This document shows positions 1 to 11,550 of a stretch of DNA of 64,000 nucleotides, piece by piece. The position numbers and the translations under genes are program-made. Positions within the stretch are counted from its first letter, which is position 1; every line of letters begins with the position of its first letter. The stretch spans positions 33,746 through 97,745 of the forward strand of contig LGRX02025929.1 in the NCBI GenBank assembly GCA_001247695.2, given 5' to 3'. Below the pieces are notes generated by a model. That model was given only the letters and a program-made list of their open reading frames with translations. It ran no database searches and was not told where the DNA came from. The DNA is from Cymbomonas tetramitiformis (taxonomy: Eukaryota > Chlorophyta > Pyramimonadophyceae > Pyramimonadales > Pyramimonadaceae).

Positions 1-18
1 GGGAAAATCGAAACTTAA

Positions 19-1212
19 AACTGCCCCCACTGCCACCAGAATACAAAATGCACCTTCGAACACATCCAACTTGAATGCTCAGGACATAATAATAGTTTGT
101 ATAATCTTAGAACAACCCAGGATGTCGAACTAAGGAAAATCATTGCTGAAGAAATCTCAGAAAAGCCTAAACTCCTAAACCCTGGAAAAGGTACCACATA
201 CATCAAAACACGGCCATCGAAACTTTTCCCACTTGCTGACCTAAGACAGGAAATGAATGAGGAATTGTACTTACACGCTCTCCCGGAAGCTAGCATGTAC
301 CGACCATCAAGTTCAAAAAAGAATACCATTGCTGTGACCGCTAAACCCGAAGTGGACCATGTCACGGGAACAATTAAATATCCCGAACTCCAATATGTCC
401 AAAAGAAAGAGTTTTGGAAACTTTTGGCCTGGCACCGCCTTTCCAACAAAGCAGTCCCATGCTCACTGGCGGAGTACTCGAATAGGGCACACGATATTCA
501 TGAAGCACTCAATGCATGTAAGTTTGAATCGGGAGATCCTAAAAACTGCTACGCAATCAGAAGAAGCCTCTTAGATATTTTGGTGGATGACAGAAACCTG
601 GACAAAAACGGTTGTGAACTTTTCTCCAACCCACTAAATGCCCACCCTAGAATCCACTCGAGAAGATGCATACCCACCACAAGAATGAAAAAAGCCCTCA
701 GGCCCTTCTGCCATCATGGGAAAATTGGCTTTGATGGTCTCGCTTGGGATGCCTACGTGGACCCGATAACAGGCATTGGCAGAATCGTTTATGGAAATCC
801 CCCCTTCGATGGGAAAGATAAGGGCAAATCTTCGGCGGTTATGACTACCTTGGAAATGGGACATAAAGCGGCCAACACCGTCCCTGGATTTTCAGGAACA
901 TGGATCCTTCCGCTGTCTCCCAAAAACCAAAAAAGATGGTTCGATAAAGGCTTTAAACTTGTTTTCAGATTCCCACATAACACTATCCCATTTATCCCAC
1001 ATGGCTATTGGACGGGTGATGACCCCTACGTTCTTCCAGGGGGTGGATGCTATAAGGATGACTTTTCGGATGTTGTTATCATAGCTATAGACAGTGCACC
1101 CAGTGATACCCAACCAGCCTTTGACTGGAGGCCTACACGGAAAAAGATTGCCAGATGGTTCCTTAAGAATGTCCTTCCCAAGTCCAGAGTCACGAAGAAG
1201 AGGCTCGAATAG
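19..1212 (+). CDS. Retroelement ORF 3' part: zinc knuckle plus NPPF methyltransferase-like domain
   Basis: The frame is open from base 19, just after a TAA, so there is no proper start and the 5' part is missing or in another frame. At 22-84 it encodes CPHC followed by a Cys, then FEH and LEC. This resembles the zinc-binding segment that follows the reverse transcriptase in non-LTR elements. Around 750-1090 it encodes FDGLAWDAY, then YGNPPFDG, then LPLSPKNQKRWF, and a final hydrophobic strand DVVIIAI. NPPF is the catalytic motif IV type of N6-adenine methyltransferases, and the order fits Dam-like phage enzymes. The stop is TAG at 1210-1212. A homologous 3' segment lies on the minus strand at 25.99-26.46 kb, so this is a repeated family. 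The methyltransferase call is inference from motif order; motif I is not clear. Confidence 0.55.
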   Translation, partial: NCPHCHQNTKCTFEHIQLECSGHNNSLYNLRTTQDVELRKIIAEEISEKPKLLNPGKGTTYIKTRPSKLFPLADLRQEMNEELYLHALPEASMYRPSSSKKNTIAVTAKPEVDHVTGTIKYPELQYVQKKEFWKLLAWHRLSNKAVPCSLAEYSNRAHDIHEALNACKFESGDPKNCYAIRRSLLDILVDDRNLDKNGCELFSNPLNAHPRIHSRRCIPTTRMKKALRPFCHHGKIGFDGLAWDAYVDPITGIGRIVYGNPPFDGKDKGKSSAVMTTLEMGHKAANTVPGFSGTWILPLSPKNQKRWFDKGFKLVFRFPHNTIPFIPHGYWTGDDPYVLPGGGCYKDDFSDVVIIAIDSAPSDTQPAFDWRPTRKKIARWFLKNVLPKSRVTKKRLE

Positions 1213-1690
1213 ACGAATACACAGGAGTCAGCCCTGATATTTGGAATGAAGTTCTGAACGAAAGCGGCAAGGTACTTCCCTCTTCGCTTTGACCATGGTC
1301 CACTCAAGACCCTCCTTATCATCAGAGTGATATTGAGCCCTATTATGGTGGTCACCACGACACGACAATCACCAATGCTAATTCCAAGCCCTTCATAAGC
1401 ACCGTGAAATGGCCCAAAGTTCTTACACTCATGGGATACTTCCCTCCTCTTTTTGGTACTGTCCTCAACACGATAGGTGTTCCACGTGGTAAGATTAAAC
1501 CACTCCTCAAAAAACTTTCAAGAATTTGTAGGCAACACACCAAAAACAGGCGAGACGTGTTTCTGTTAAACACCACCACCACCTTAAACATTGACCCACA
1601 TACAGTTGACATCTCGAGCAATGAAACCATGACAGAAACTCAAGCCGTGCAACAGTCAAACGATTTTCTTCAAACCCTCTTGCAATAATT
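1213..1690 (+). pseudogene. Downstream part of the same retroelement ORF
   Basis: Coding similarity continues past the TAG at 1210-1212 in other frames. The best part is 1404-1688, a 94-codon frame containing KWPKVLTLMGYF and IKPLLKKLSRICRQH. The minus-strand copy near 26.1 kb encodes KWPKELALMGYF and IKPLLKKLSRICRRH, so these residues were once under protein-level constraint. The segment from 1213 to 1403 contains stops (for example TGA after GKVLPSSL), and no single frame joins it to the upstream ORF. I read this as a decayed C-terminal domain of unknown function. Confidence 0.5.
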
Positions 1691-1745
1691 CTCAGAAGTC
1701 TTGCAATGTAAGATGGGTTGGGAGCTGGGAGTGTAAAACTCCCGG

Positions 1746-2657
1746 CTCCCAAGGCTATGTTCGGATAAACGTGACCCCCCCGGACGTAATTTACGCGTAT
1801 TTACGTGTTTCCGGAGTTTTGAGATTTACCCGTAATACGTAATGCACTATGGAGAAAATAGGATTACATCCCAACGGACATATTCACATATAATGAGAGA
1901 AAACCCTGCAATAATGACATTTCTGATTACTTATCTACGGTATTTACGATTCGCGGTAACCTTCACGCATTAGGGCCCCCGACATATGAACATAGAACAT
2001 ATTGTACAGAAGTACTCGAGTGCACGGCACAGGAGTTAGCGAGGAGAGCAGGTATCAGCGAATCAGCTTGTGGGCCCAATGCAAGTAGACGAATCCATTG
2101 CAAATTTGAAATACGGTATTCAAATATGAGGAATTAATCTGCTACTATCTGCAGAGTAATTCATATGCATCGATGCGACATGCAATAACGAAGCACGTAA
2201 GGAAGGAAAGCAACTAAGCAAAGTTGTGGTGCATAGGCGATAACTGTATGACTGTGATTCAACCTAACTACCTATCTACCTAGCTAACAAGTGAAAGGAA
2301 TAGGTGCACGAATGGCGTGCCCAGAGATTGCAGACACACGAGTGGGCTCCACTTGTTCAGGCGCCACGCGCCTAGTATGTTGCTCCTGGATGCTTCCCCA
2401 AGTCCTAGGTTTTCCGTTTTGTGTGCGAGATAGCTGATATCGTTCTGTTTTCTGTTTTGTGTGTCGACGGTAGATCGATATCGCAGGCCAACCAGATCCC
2501 TTGGAGGGCTTGGAGGGCTCGAAATGACGTAAAATCGCGATTTTACGTGGTACACGTAAAATATGGCCGAAATCGAGGCTCGTGTAAATTATATTTACGT
2601 GTTTCCGGATTTTTGAGATTTACGCGTAACGCGTTTATCCGAACATAGCTCCCAACG
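1746..2657. mobile_element. Non-autonomous TIR element with target duplication
   Basis: The inner ends at 1755 and 2648 are inverted copies of CTATGTTCGGATAAACG. A second inverted block inside them (TTTACGTGTTTCCGGA) is partly in direct orientation. The flanks CTCCCAAGG (1746-1754) and CTCCCAACG (2649-2657) match at 8 of 9 positions and look like a target site duplication. No ORF of note lies within the 894 bp. Length and ends suggest a hAT- or MULE-type MITE; the superfamily is not certain. Confidence 0.7.
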
Positions 2658-3182
2658 AGACCCCAAGGGGAGGGGCCGTCCCCCCCTCCTCCCCGCCACC
2701 CCCTCCCCCGCCCACACTTGCCACCTTCCTCAACGTCTCCAAACCCCCTTTTTCTTCGACTTCCCTCCCCACCGCTCAGATTCAGCCACCCCTCCACTCA
2801 CCCGGCCATGGCTGCTTCCCCCACCTTCTAGAGTTTTTTATTGCCTAGCACTTAGCTTTTTCTCTAGATGTCACCTTGCTGGAAAGTGGGTGAGCCCTTT
2901 TGTGGGCGCGCTATAGCAGAGGGAGTAGCCCCTGGTGTTTTCACTAGCCTGCTTTGCAGAGACTCCGCACTCTCAGGACTTTGTCCCCTTTGCTAGCGTA
3001 AATGTTTTATTATTATTTTTTTTATTTTTTTTGCCAATTTTTTTGGCATGCCTATATTTTGATGAAAATTTTCCCCCTTTTTTCGGAGCTGCTCAGCCCT
3101 AAGCGAGCCGTTGCGCGAGGCGCGGAGGTGCGGAGGTGCGGAGGCAGGGAGGCAGGGAGGCGCGGAGGCGGGGAGGCGAAAT
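2658..3182. other. Gene-free spacer with C-rich and GGAGGC-rich stretches
   Basis: No credible coding region. It contains a C-rich block (2660-2790), a T-rich run (3005-3045) and purine-rich GGAGGCAGGGAGGC repeats (3120-3178) leading into the next minisatellite. Confidence 0.6.
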
Positions 3183-3585
3183 AGTGTGTCGCGGTGAGAT
3201 GATATGTCGCGGTGAGATGATATGTCGCGGTGAGATGATATGTCGCGGTGAAATAATGTGTTGCTGTGAGATGATATGTCGCGGTGAGATTATATGTCGC
3301 GGTGAAATATTGTGTCGCGGTGAGATGATATGTCGCGGCGAAATAATGTGTCGCGGTGAAATAATATGTTGCGGTGAAATAATATGTCGCGGTGAGATGA
3401 TATGTCGCGGTGAGATGATATGTCGCTGAAATCATGTGTCGCGAGATGATATGTTGCGGTGAAATCATGTGTCGCGGTGAGATGATATGTCGCGGTGAGA
3501 TGATATGTCGCGGTGAGATGATATGTCGCGGTGAAATAATGTGTCGCGGCGTGAGATGATATGTCGCGGTGAAATAATGTGGTTA
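3183..3585. repeat. 18-bp minisatellite
   Basis: About 22 head-to-tail copies of a unit close to TGTCGCGGTGAGATGATA, with variants carrying AAATAA in place of GAGATG. Because 18 is a multiple of 3 the array stays open in several frames on both strands; these ORFs are by-products. Confidence 0.9.
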
Positions 3586-3740
3586 CATTTAAAACATGTT
3601 ATTTCATTTGTTACATTTTCAACAGGTTATTACATTTAAAACATGTTATTTCATTTGCAATAGGTTATTACATTTCCAGCGAGGGTTATTACGTTGAAAA
3701 CAGGTTATTCCATTTGCAAAACAGCAATCCCACTTTCTAC
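3585..3740. repeat. Short AT-rich tandem repeat
   Basis: Repeats of GGTTATTACATTT alternating with AAAACATGTTATTTCATTTG, about five degenerate copies, directly after the 18-bp minisatellite. Confidence 0.7.
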
Positions 3741-4059
3741 TACTCACAACTCGACAGCCGACAGCTTACGATCGGTGTCATGTCATGTCATGCCATGCTC
3801 ATGTCACGCTAGTAACCGTGACATAGTCAGATTTTCGACGATTTTGAGGGAAATTTTGATCGATGAGGGTCCAACTTTAAAATTTTGATGTGGGGGGGGA
3901 TATTTTCCCAACGGACCCCCTATATTTTTCGAAATTTTGACATTTTTTTTGTGCTGAATTTTCACCTATATTTTGAATAGAATTTTGAAAATTTCTTGGT
4001 CGGGCCAAGCCATGTCACCTCCCGCCACTCAGCGCCCTGTCACCTCCCGTCAGTCACGC

Positions 4060-4303
<244 letters not shown>

Positions 4304-5700
4304 CAAATGAGCGTTATCGACGAACACTCGAACAGAGGAACCTTCGCTAGCGTAGCGGTGCATTTGATTTCGCGGGGGTATTGCATTATCGATTATGATT
4401 ATTTGCGCAGTTTTCGGTTGTGAGGCTGGTGGAAGCGAACCCTAAAAACTCCCACTGGATTAAACATATCTTATTAGTGAGGTGGACACGCGGCTTACTT
4501 CTCTTTCGTTTGGCACAGTCAAGCGTTTCATTCCGTTGACATATTTGTCCGTGCATCCTAAGCAGGTATCCACGAGGAAGTGGAGGAGAGCGCTGCACTC
4601 ATCCCATCGCTCCCTCTCTACCGCAGTCCTCCTCCTCCTCCTCTTCGCCTCGCCTCCTCCTCCTCCTTCACGAGCGTACGCAGTGTTTCCCGCTCTTTGT
4701 TTACTACATATCCCATTCACGTTCCAAATCTCCAAGTGGTGAGGTGTTGCAAACTGTGCCACCGATCTCATCTGACCCTCTAGGAAACCACTGGAAGTTC
4801 TCCGAGTTCGTCCTCCGCTTTCGAATAACGAATAACGCTTACGTGGAACGCAGCTCGTTAACCCGTTCGCACACTTGCACGTCTTCTCCCTCCAAGTTGA
4901 CAGGCGGCCCAACGGAACCTTACCACAAGGCCCACGAACCGATTGAGTTTCTTCCACGGTGAGTGCTGCTTCTTGATGACTCCATCGAATAGCCGAAGGT
5001 TAGCCTAACCAGTACGCACCATGCACACATTAAGCTATGAGCTTTCGTCACAATGTACCATTTGTGACCGCAGACTCGCAGAGACCCTGCGATCAACATA
5101 GCCACAGCCAAACCATCGTCGAGCACCTTCCAACGACGAGTTCCTCCTCCTTGCTTCCTACGCAACCGCTGCCAGTTTCGCTTCCTCATGGACCAAGCAC
5201 GACCAAGCACGCCCAAAACTCTAGTGACGTAATATCAGATCTTTAGTTTAGGGTTTACACCCACCTCGTGCGTTGCGTCGCGTTGCGCACCAGCCCACGC
5301 CCTTTTCATTCACAAGGGTACCCATGCCTTTGAAAGGCCTTGCACACTTATTCATTCACATGAGTCCACACCCACCCACCTACCTACCTACCTACCGACA
5401 CACACAAGTAGGTGTCGCCCCATCTAAGTCTTTGGGTGGTGCCTGTCTTTGCTATTCGTAGATGGCGTATCGCGAGACAGGAGCGGAACAATCTCTCGGC
5501 ACATCAGAAGATCAGGGAAGAGAGCAATCCCCAGGTGCGCCGGAAGATCAAGGCGGAGATGCACGACAAGAACAGGTAGTTACCATACCTTTAGCTGTAC
5601 ATATAAACAGATAGACAGATATGCAATGCACATAGGGTCATTCCTGAGCTGCCAGCCCTCCTGGAGTCATCTCCCTTCGCAATTTGCCCCCCATGCGCTC
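4304..5700. other. Gene-free region
   Basis: Only short overlapping frames without recognisable domains. A CTCCTC-rich block lies at 4625-4670 and a CCTACCTACC block at 5376-5396. Confidence 0.5.
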
Positions 5701-6110
5701 CATAGGGTCAACCCTAGATGCTACCAGCCCTCCCTGAGTAATCTCCCGCCGCAATGCACCCTCATGCACTCCATAGGGTCAACCAAATATGAAAATACAT
5801 TAATGCGTTATATGTGTCCATGCAATGAGCCACGTGACACCGTGCTACACACGTGCATATTCCCCTTTGGTAGCCACTCACCCACACCCACCCACACCAA
5901 GTCATCTCCCTTACCTCCCTTCGCAAAGCCCCCTCACGCGTTCCTTATGTCAACCTTATATGCAAATATATTGTCGAGTTATGCAAATATATTGTTGAGT
6001 TATGCAAATATATTGATGAGTTATATGTGCATATGTAATGAGCCACGCGACACCGCATCATGCCATCCACGCGCATATTCACCTTTGGTAGCCACTCACC
6101 CACACCCATG
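5700..6110. repeat. Local direct repeats
   Basis: A block of about 75 bp beginning AATGAGCCACGTGACACCG (5825-5898) recurs at 6035-6109 with substitutions. Between them TTATGCAAATATATTG is repeated three times (5957-6020). There is also a degenerate repeat of CTCCATAGGGTCAACC at 5698 and 5768. Confidence 0.7.
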
Positions 6111-7245
6111 TGGGCTCTTTCGGGCCCTCCTGCACGGGGCTGAACCCTCGCCGCCTTTGCCTTGGGGAAAATAATTTTTTGGGAAGCGTTTGCCGTGCTG
6201 AGGGGTAAGACCCCCCCAAACGGCTCGGGCTGCTTGAGGCGCCGGTTGGTTGTGGTTTGGGCCTGGGCCCGTGAGCACGGATCCACGCTTCTTGCGTGGT
6301 GGTCGTCGCTCGCCGTTGCTCTCTACAATCCAGACCTTTCCTGGGATTTCTTGGCATCCGTGTTGGGGTTCTTTGTACAGAGCGTTGGCCGCTACCTTGA
6401 TCGGCGGGGACCTCAGTTGTGTGTCTTTGGGCTTTCATGAGTATGGATACTGAGGAAGATATGACAATCAGGCGAATGAGGGGTGTGTTGATGGTGGTGG
6501 ATCGGCTGGGCAGGGTGTTGGCCTAGGGAGCGTGAGGGCAGGGGTGCTTCGGATGGGCACTCAGGTGGAGATGCATTGCCCGGGGAGCGTGATTGGTTTG
6601 GTGGCCGGGTGGGGGAGGGGGCATGGAGGAGGGGGCAACAGTGATGTTTTGATGGGAACCCAATGAGAGAGAAAAGGTGTTTCTTGAGCGAGAGGCAAGG
6701 GGCCCAGGAGTGTATGATGGCCACTTCATCAGGGGGACGATGGTCGAGGTGTTGCGGTGGAGGATGCTGACAATTGGGATTGGGAAGCCGAGAAGGGCTT
6801 GCTCGTGAGTTGGAGGCTGCTGGATTGGGTGGTTGGGGGGGAGGGGTGGCAGGACAGGTGGATAGTGGTGGGGCCACGGAGGTTGAGGGCGTTTGGGGAG
6901 GAGGGTTGGAAGCGGGGGTGGTGGAAGTGAGGCGTGAGGTTGCTGCAGCAAATGCGAGCGGGGCGGGAGAGCCATCGAAAGCGCTGGGAGGTGCATTAAG
7001 GAGGGTAGGTGGGCCGCTGTAGCCCGGAGGGTAGCAGGCGGGGGGCGGGACAGCGGGTGGGGGCGGTGGTGTGCTTCGTTCCTGGATGCTTGGTGGGGGC
7101 CGGGGGAAGCAGCCTTGATGGAGCATTTCCAGCGGAGCCACCCTGATTTGTTGTCAGCAGCGGAACTAACTCGGTACCCCGAGCAGACTTGTGAGCTTAT
7201 CCTTGCGGAGACGGGCCTGCACCAGCACCGGGGTCGAGGTGGGGG
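6111..7245. other. G-rich region without a supported gene
   Basis: Strongly strand-skewed: the plus strand is G-rich and the minus strand gives Pro-rich open frames (for example 6413-7141). Nothing resembles a domain. It may be the decayed 5' part of the retroelement whose reverse transcriptase follows. Confidence 0.45.
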
Positions 7246-8560
7246 TTGTGTGGCTGCCTTTGCATAGGGGACCGGGAGGGCCTGGGAGAGGCGGCATGGG
7301 CGTGGCTGCAGGGGTTGAGTGTGGGCGGATGCGCTGTTAGTGACGTTCCTTCCCTGATGGCACCTAAAGAAGGCTTGGGTGTCATCTTCTTAGGCGGGGC
7401 TGTTGGTTTGGGGCCTTCAAAAGTGGGGCTGTTCAGTGAGTGTGTGATGGTCGCACTTCAGAGGATGCGGGTGGATCCGGACGTTGAGGTGTACAAGCTG
7501 TTCTTTTTGTCCCCGCGCCTAGTGCTTCAACCGGTCCAACGTGGAAAGAAGAAGGGTGTGGCCAAGATCAGTAAGGACCGATGCACTCGCTTCCGGCGTG
7601 GTGAGTGGGAGGGGCTGTATGCGGAGGCGGATCGACGAGCTGTGGCCGAGGCGGATGAGGAACGGGTGCTCCGAGATGCGGTGCGGTCGGTAAAGGCAGG
7701 GCAGCTGGGAAAGGGAGAGCGAAAAGGCTGGAATCGGCCAAGCTGGCATCGGCAACGGAGGAGACGCTGGAGCAATTGTACTTTGTAGGGACGGGTAGGA
7801 GGCGGGATGTTGTAAGGGATCGTTGTCAGGAACTTCAGGAGCAGGCGCTCGAGCTGGATGAGAAGGCGTTCACTGATGTCACGTGCGACATGCCGTGGGC
7901 CTCGGGACAAGGCACATCTCAGTGGCCCTGGAAGCATTTGTGGGCGGTCCATGTCCCTGGTGGGTGAGGTGCATTGTTGGAGGTATGCAACCATCTTGCA
8001 ACGGGCCGGGGCCGTGAGGAGGTGTGAGAGTGGTTGGCGGGCGCACGGTTGGTGGCATTGCTGAAGGACGACCTCGGTGTCAACACTTCGCGCAATTGCA
8101 TGTGGGGAGGTTCTCCGGAAGCTCGTGGCGAAGGTTATATGGAAGTGGCTTGCGAAAGCCTTCAGGGGTCGATTTTGTCAGCGGCGGCAAGATGATGAGG
8201 ATGGTGGGCTGTGGGCGGCCCAGATCCGGGTGGCGATGAAAGGAGGAGCAGATTTGGGAGACCACACTGTTCCAGGGGCCCTAGACCGGCACCCGGAGTG
8301 GGCTTGTGCCAAGGCGGATGCCAGGAATGCCTTCAATGCAGTGCACCGTGAGGCGATGTTTGAGGCTATTGAGCGGGACTTCCCAGAGCGGTGGGCATGG
8401 ACGTACCTTTGTTCAGGGTTGAGATAAAACCTTGGGTTTCGGCGGGGGAGCGTTAATGGCTCGGTGATGCGGTATGACAAGTCAGGGGAGGGCACACAGC
8501 GGGGTGACCCCTTTGGGCCGCTTTACGTGTCGGCCCCTCTGCAGAGAGTGGATGAGCAGA
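7246..8560 (+). pseudogene. Non-LTR retrotransposon relict with reverse transcriptase
   Basis: The plus strand encodes, in pieces in different frames, elements of a reverse transcriptase ORF. At 7490-7700 is a FLSPRLVLQP stretch followed by a Glu/Ala-rich helix, as seen in the N-terminal region of related algal and oomycete elements (recalled, not searched). Near 8050 is LVALLKDDLG. From 8077 to 8427 are TLRAIACGEVLRKLVAKV (RT fingers) and KADARNAFNAVHRE, the palm motif with Asp and NAFN. At 8496-8550, in another frame, is GTQRGDPFGPLY, the QGDPLGPL-type motif. Each junction is frameshifted, so this is a dead copy. No YxDD box follows, because other sequence begins at about 8560. Confidence 0.75.
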
Positions 8561-8969
8561 TTCAGGAGAGACGACGGCCGAACGGCGAACACGGAACGGA
8601 TCCTTGCCTTCAGCTTCCGTTCGCTGAACAATAATACCAGACTGATTTCAACGCGAACACCCCTAAACACGAAAGAGAGGGATTTGCAGTAATATGCTTT
8701 CACCACACTGTTTTTTAATGTGTTGGCGAAGGAACGATAGTAAAGGATATTGATATCAACGTCAACCTGCTGCGAGAGCATAGAATTCCCTTCTCACGAT
8801 TGGATTTAATACACAAGGCAAGATCTGGAATTGTGCAACGTTACCTTCCGCCAAGTCCTTGTCCTTTGTGAGTGTAAGCATAATGTCTAGAACACACCGA
8901 TACGAATAATATGCAAGTACAGTACTGCGATATTATCTAGGTTGTACGTGTATTTGTGCGTGTATTTGC
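8561..8969. other. Gene-free spacer
   Basis: AT-richer sequence after the reverse transcriptase relict; no domain or repeat recognised. Confidence 0.4.
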
Positions 8970-9530
8970 CCTGAAGTACTGGCGGATCGCTGTGAACGGG
9001 GACGGCCGCCGGGTGGAAGTGGGTTTTGGGAGGCGGTTATCCCTGTGGTGCCATTCTGGCGGGCACTGCCTCTTGGAGAGCTCGGTAGATTCGTCTATCG
9101 TGCTGCGAGGAGAGGCAGAAGGTGGTGATGTACAACTTCTGTGTTCTCCCTTGAATTTTGTGGGGAGCACTTAGGTGCCCGCATGTTTCCTTTTTGACAT
9201 GGGGTGTCCATGCTGTGTGGTGTGACTGCATTCATGACATAACCATGGACCAACAGGTCCCATCCATCGACCGGGAGCCACTGGGGGGCATGCCAGCAGG
9301 GTCCGCTTACTCCGTTACCCAGAGACCAACAATTGTTGGGCGATGATCGGTCACATCGTATCATCCTTCCATGCTGCCTTGCATCTGGGTTGGGAATATG
9401 TATGAGTTTGTGGTATCTTGTCACGGCCCCGCCCTGCTCTTGATTTGCTTCTCACATCCACTGGGATGGTGATGGGCTGGCTTTTGTTGGCCGATCTCAT
9501 GCCGTTCAGTGTATTTGCCCTTTCCGTGTC
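8970..9530. repeat. Dispersed repeat, copy 1
   Basis: Begins near GTACTGGCGGATCGCTGTGA and runs through TGCTGTGTGGTGTGACTGC and TCGGTCACATCGTATCATC to CTCATGCCGTTCAGTGT. A second copy follows in tandem at about 9588-10130 and a partial third lies at 11218-11550. The ORFs in it are not shared convincingly between copies. Confidence 0.8.
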
Positions 9531-9587
9531 CAGTGCTTCATGGTTATTACACGTGCCGGGGGACTCGTGTTCTTTGACCCAGATGTG

Positions 9588-10130
9588 AGGTACTGGCACG
9601 TTACTGTTAACGGGGACGGCCGTCGGGTGGAAGTGGGTTTTGGGAGGCGGTTGTCCCTGTGGTGCCATTCTGGCGGGCACTGCCTCTTGGAGAGCTCGGT
9701 GGATTCGTTTGCCTTTGCTGCAAGGAGAGGTAGAGGGTGGTGAAGTCTACGTTCTGTTTTTTCCCTTAATTTTTGTGGGGAGCACTTAGGTGCCCGCATA
9801 TTTTCATTTTTTAACACGGGGTGCCCATGCTGTGTGGTGTGACTGCATTCATGGCATAACCATGGACCAACGGGTCCCATCCATCGACCATGAGCTACTG
9901 GGGGGCATGCCAGCAAGGTCCGCTTACCCCGTAACCCCGGGACCAGCAATTGTTGAGCGATGATCGGTCACATCGTATCATCTTTCCATGCTGCTATGCA
10001 TCCGGGTTGGGAATATGTATGAGTTGGTGGTATCTTGTCACGGCCCCGCCCTGCTCCTGATTTGTTTCTCACATCCACTGGGATGATGGTGGGCTGGCTT
10101 TTGTTGGCTGATCTCATGCCATTCAGTGTA
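9588..10130. repeat. Dispersed repeat, copy 2
   Basis: Tandem second copy, offset about 610 bp from copy 1, with scattered substitutions and small indels. Confidence 0.8.
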
Positions 10131-11217
10131 TTTGTGCGCGCCTGTACATTCACATCTTTAATTCGCAGATTCTGCTTATCATATTTAATATACCCCCACC
10201 TTCGATTTTAGCACATTAACCTTACTCGGCGCTGTGTCCTTCACTCTTCTGGATATTTGAGCTCCGACTACCCTCAATGTTTGTTCGCTTGTTGCTTCCG
10301 AATCAGATCTGAAGTCGATGCGTAAAGTCTTTTTGTTTCGTCTCAGTTTGTTTCACTAATTCTTTGTCATTATTCGTGGCCATTCACTTAGGCAAGCGGT
10401 GAAGAAGATGCTCCCGTTGGCAAGCCCGATTTCACGTGCTCAATCATAAATTCCTGGTTGTCATCGTACCCCGAGGCTCAAGGCAAACTACGCGATGTGA
10501 TCGCTGAGGTGATAAGGTGCTTTTCCCGAGGCAAGATGCGCAGAGCCTGAGATATAGATGCGATTCCCCGATCCGCCCACAGTTGTCAACCCCGGTTCCA
10601 GCCAGCATGTCCTGACGTCGTATTTGATGAAGACCTTCAAGAATTCCGCATCTTTCTGATGGCGGCGCACGTTATGGGGGCTCCAGAACAAAAGAAGTGG
10701 GCGCAATCCGAGAGGATCCGAGGCAAGACTGACCCTCCTTGATCTTTCCTTTGTACCATGGCGGGTGTGGCTGAAACGCTATCCAACAAGCTAATTATCA
10801 ACTTCCCTGCAAAACGGATTGAGTTTCATGTCATAGCATGGATATGATTGCACGAATCACTCATCCTGTGAATCACTCAAAGAATCACCAGGGATGCGAG
10901 AGAGCTTCCAGCCGGCACACCTTTGAACTACGATATTGGGTCCTCCACTTCGTTTCGCTCCACTTCCGCATTTTCCGAGGGCTCACATCAGCTCATTGTT
11001 GGTGTGTGATTTTTCAGTACTGCAATGGAGATTGCGGCGTGTCCTCTTGACTGCTTTAAGCGCCATGTGTATGCGATGCACTATGTATACAACTTTGTAA
11101 AACGCAAAGAGCACGAGGATCTGCCCGACCTTGAAGATAAAGTGGACGTTTTTGCCGGTCTTCTACTCGAGTGTCACCCGGAGGTGTGCTTGCCTGTGAA
11201 TGTATTCCCCACGTTCG
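10131..11217. other. Gene-free spacer between repeat copies
   Basis: No supported gene. A short frame at 11025-11276 runs into the third repeat copy and shows no domain. Confidence 0.4.
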
Positions 11218-11550
11218 TGTGTCAAAGGTGCCATGGGGTGTCCATGCTGTGTGGTGTGACTGCATTCATGACATAACCATGGACCAACAGGTCCCATCCA
11301 TGGACCGGGAGCCACTGGGGGGCATGCCAGCAGGGTCCGCTTACTCCGTAACCCAGAGACCAACAATTGTTTGGCGACGATCGGTCACATCGTATCATCT
11401 TTCCATGCTGCTTTGCATTTGGGTTGGGAATATGTATGTGTTTGTGGGATCTTGTCACGGCCCCGCCCTGCTCTTGATTTGCTTCTCACATCCACTGGGA
11501 TGATGGTGGGCTGGCTTTTGCTTGCCGATCTCATGCCGTTCAGTGTGTCA
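11218..11550. repeat. Dispersed repeat, copy 3 (partial)
   Basis: Matches the 3' two thirds of copies 1 and 2, from GGGGTGTCCATGCTGTGTGG to TCATGCCGTTCAGTGTG. Confidence 0.8.

Noticed and set aside
3052..3468. Minus-strand ORF over the 18-bp minisatellite
   Set aside because: Unit length is a multiple of 3, so frames stay open; the product is a pure repeat.
3183..3585. CRISPR-like array
   Set aside because: Units are contiguous with no unique spacers; the context is eukaryotic.
6413..7141. Minus-strand Pro-rich ORF of 242 codons
   Set aside because: Explained by strand composition bias; no domain, and it is opposite the direction of the adjacent retroelement relict.
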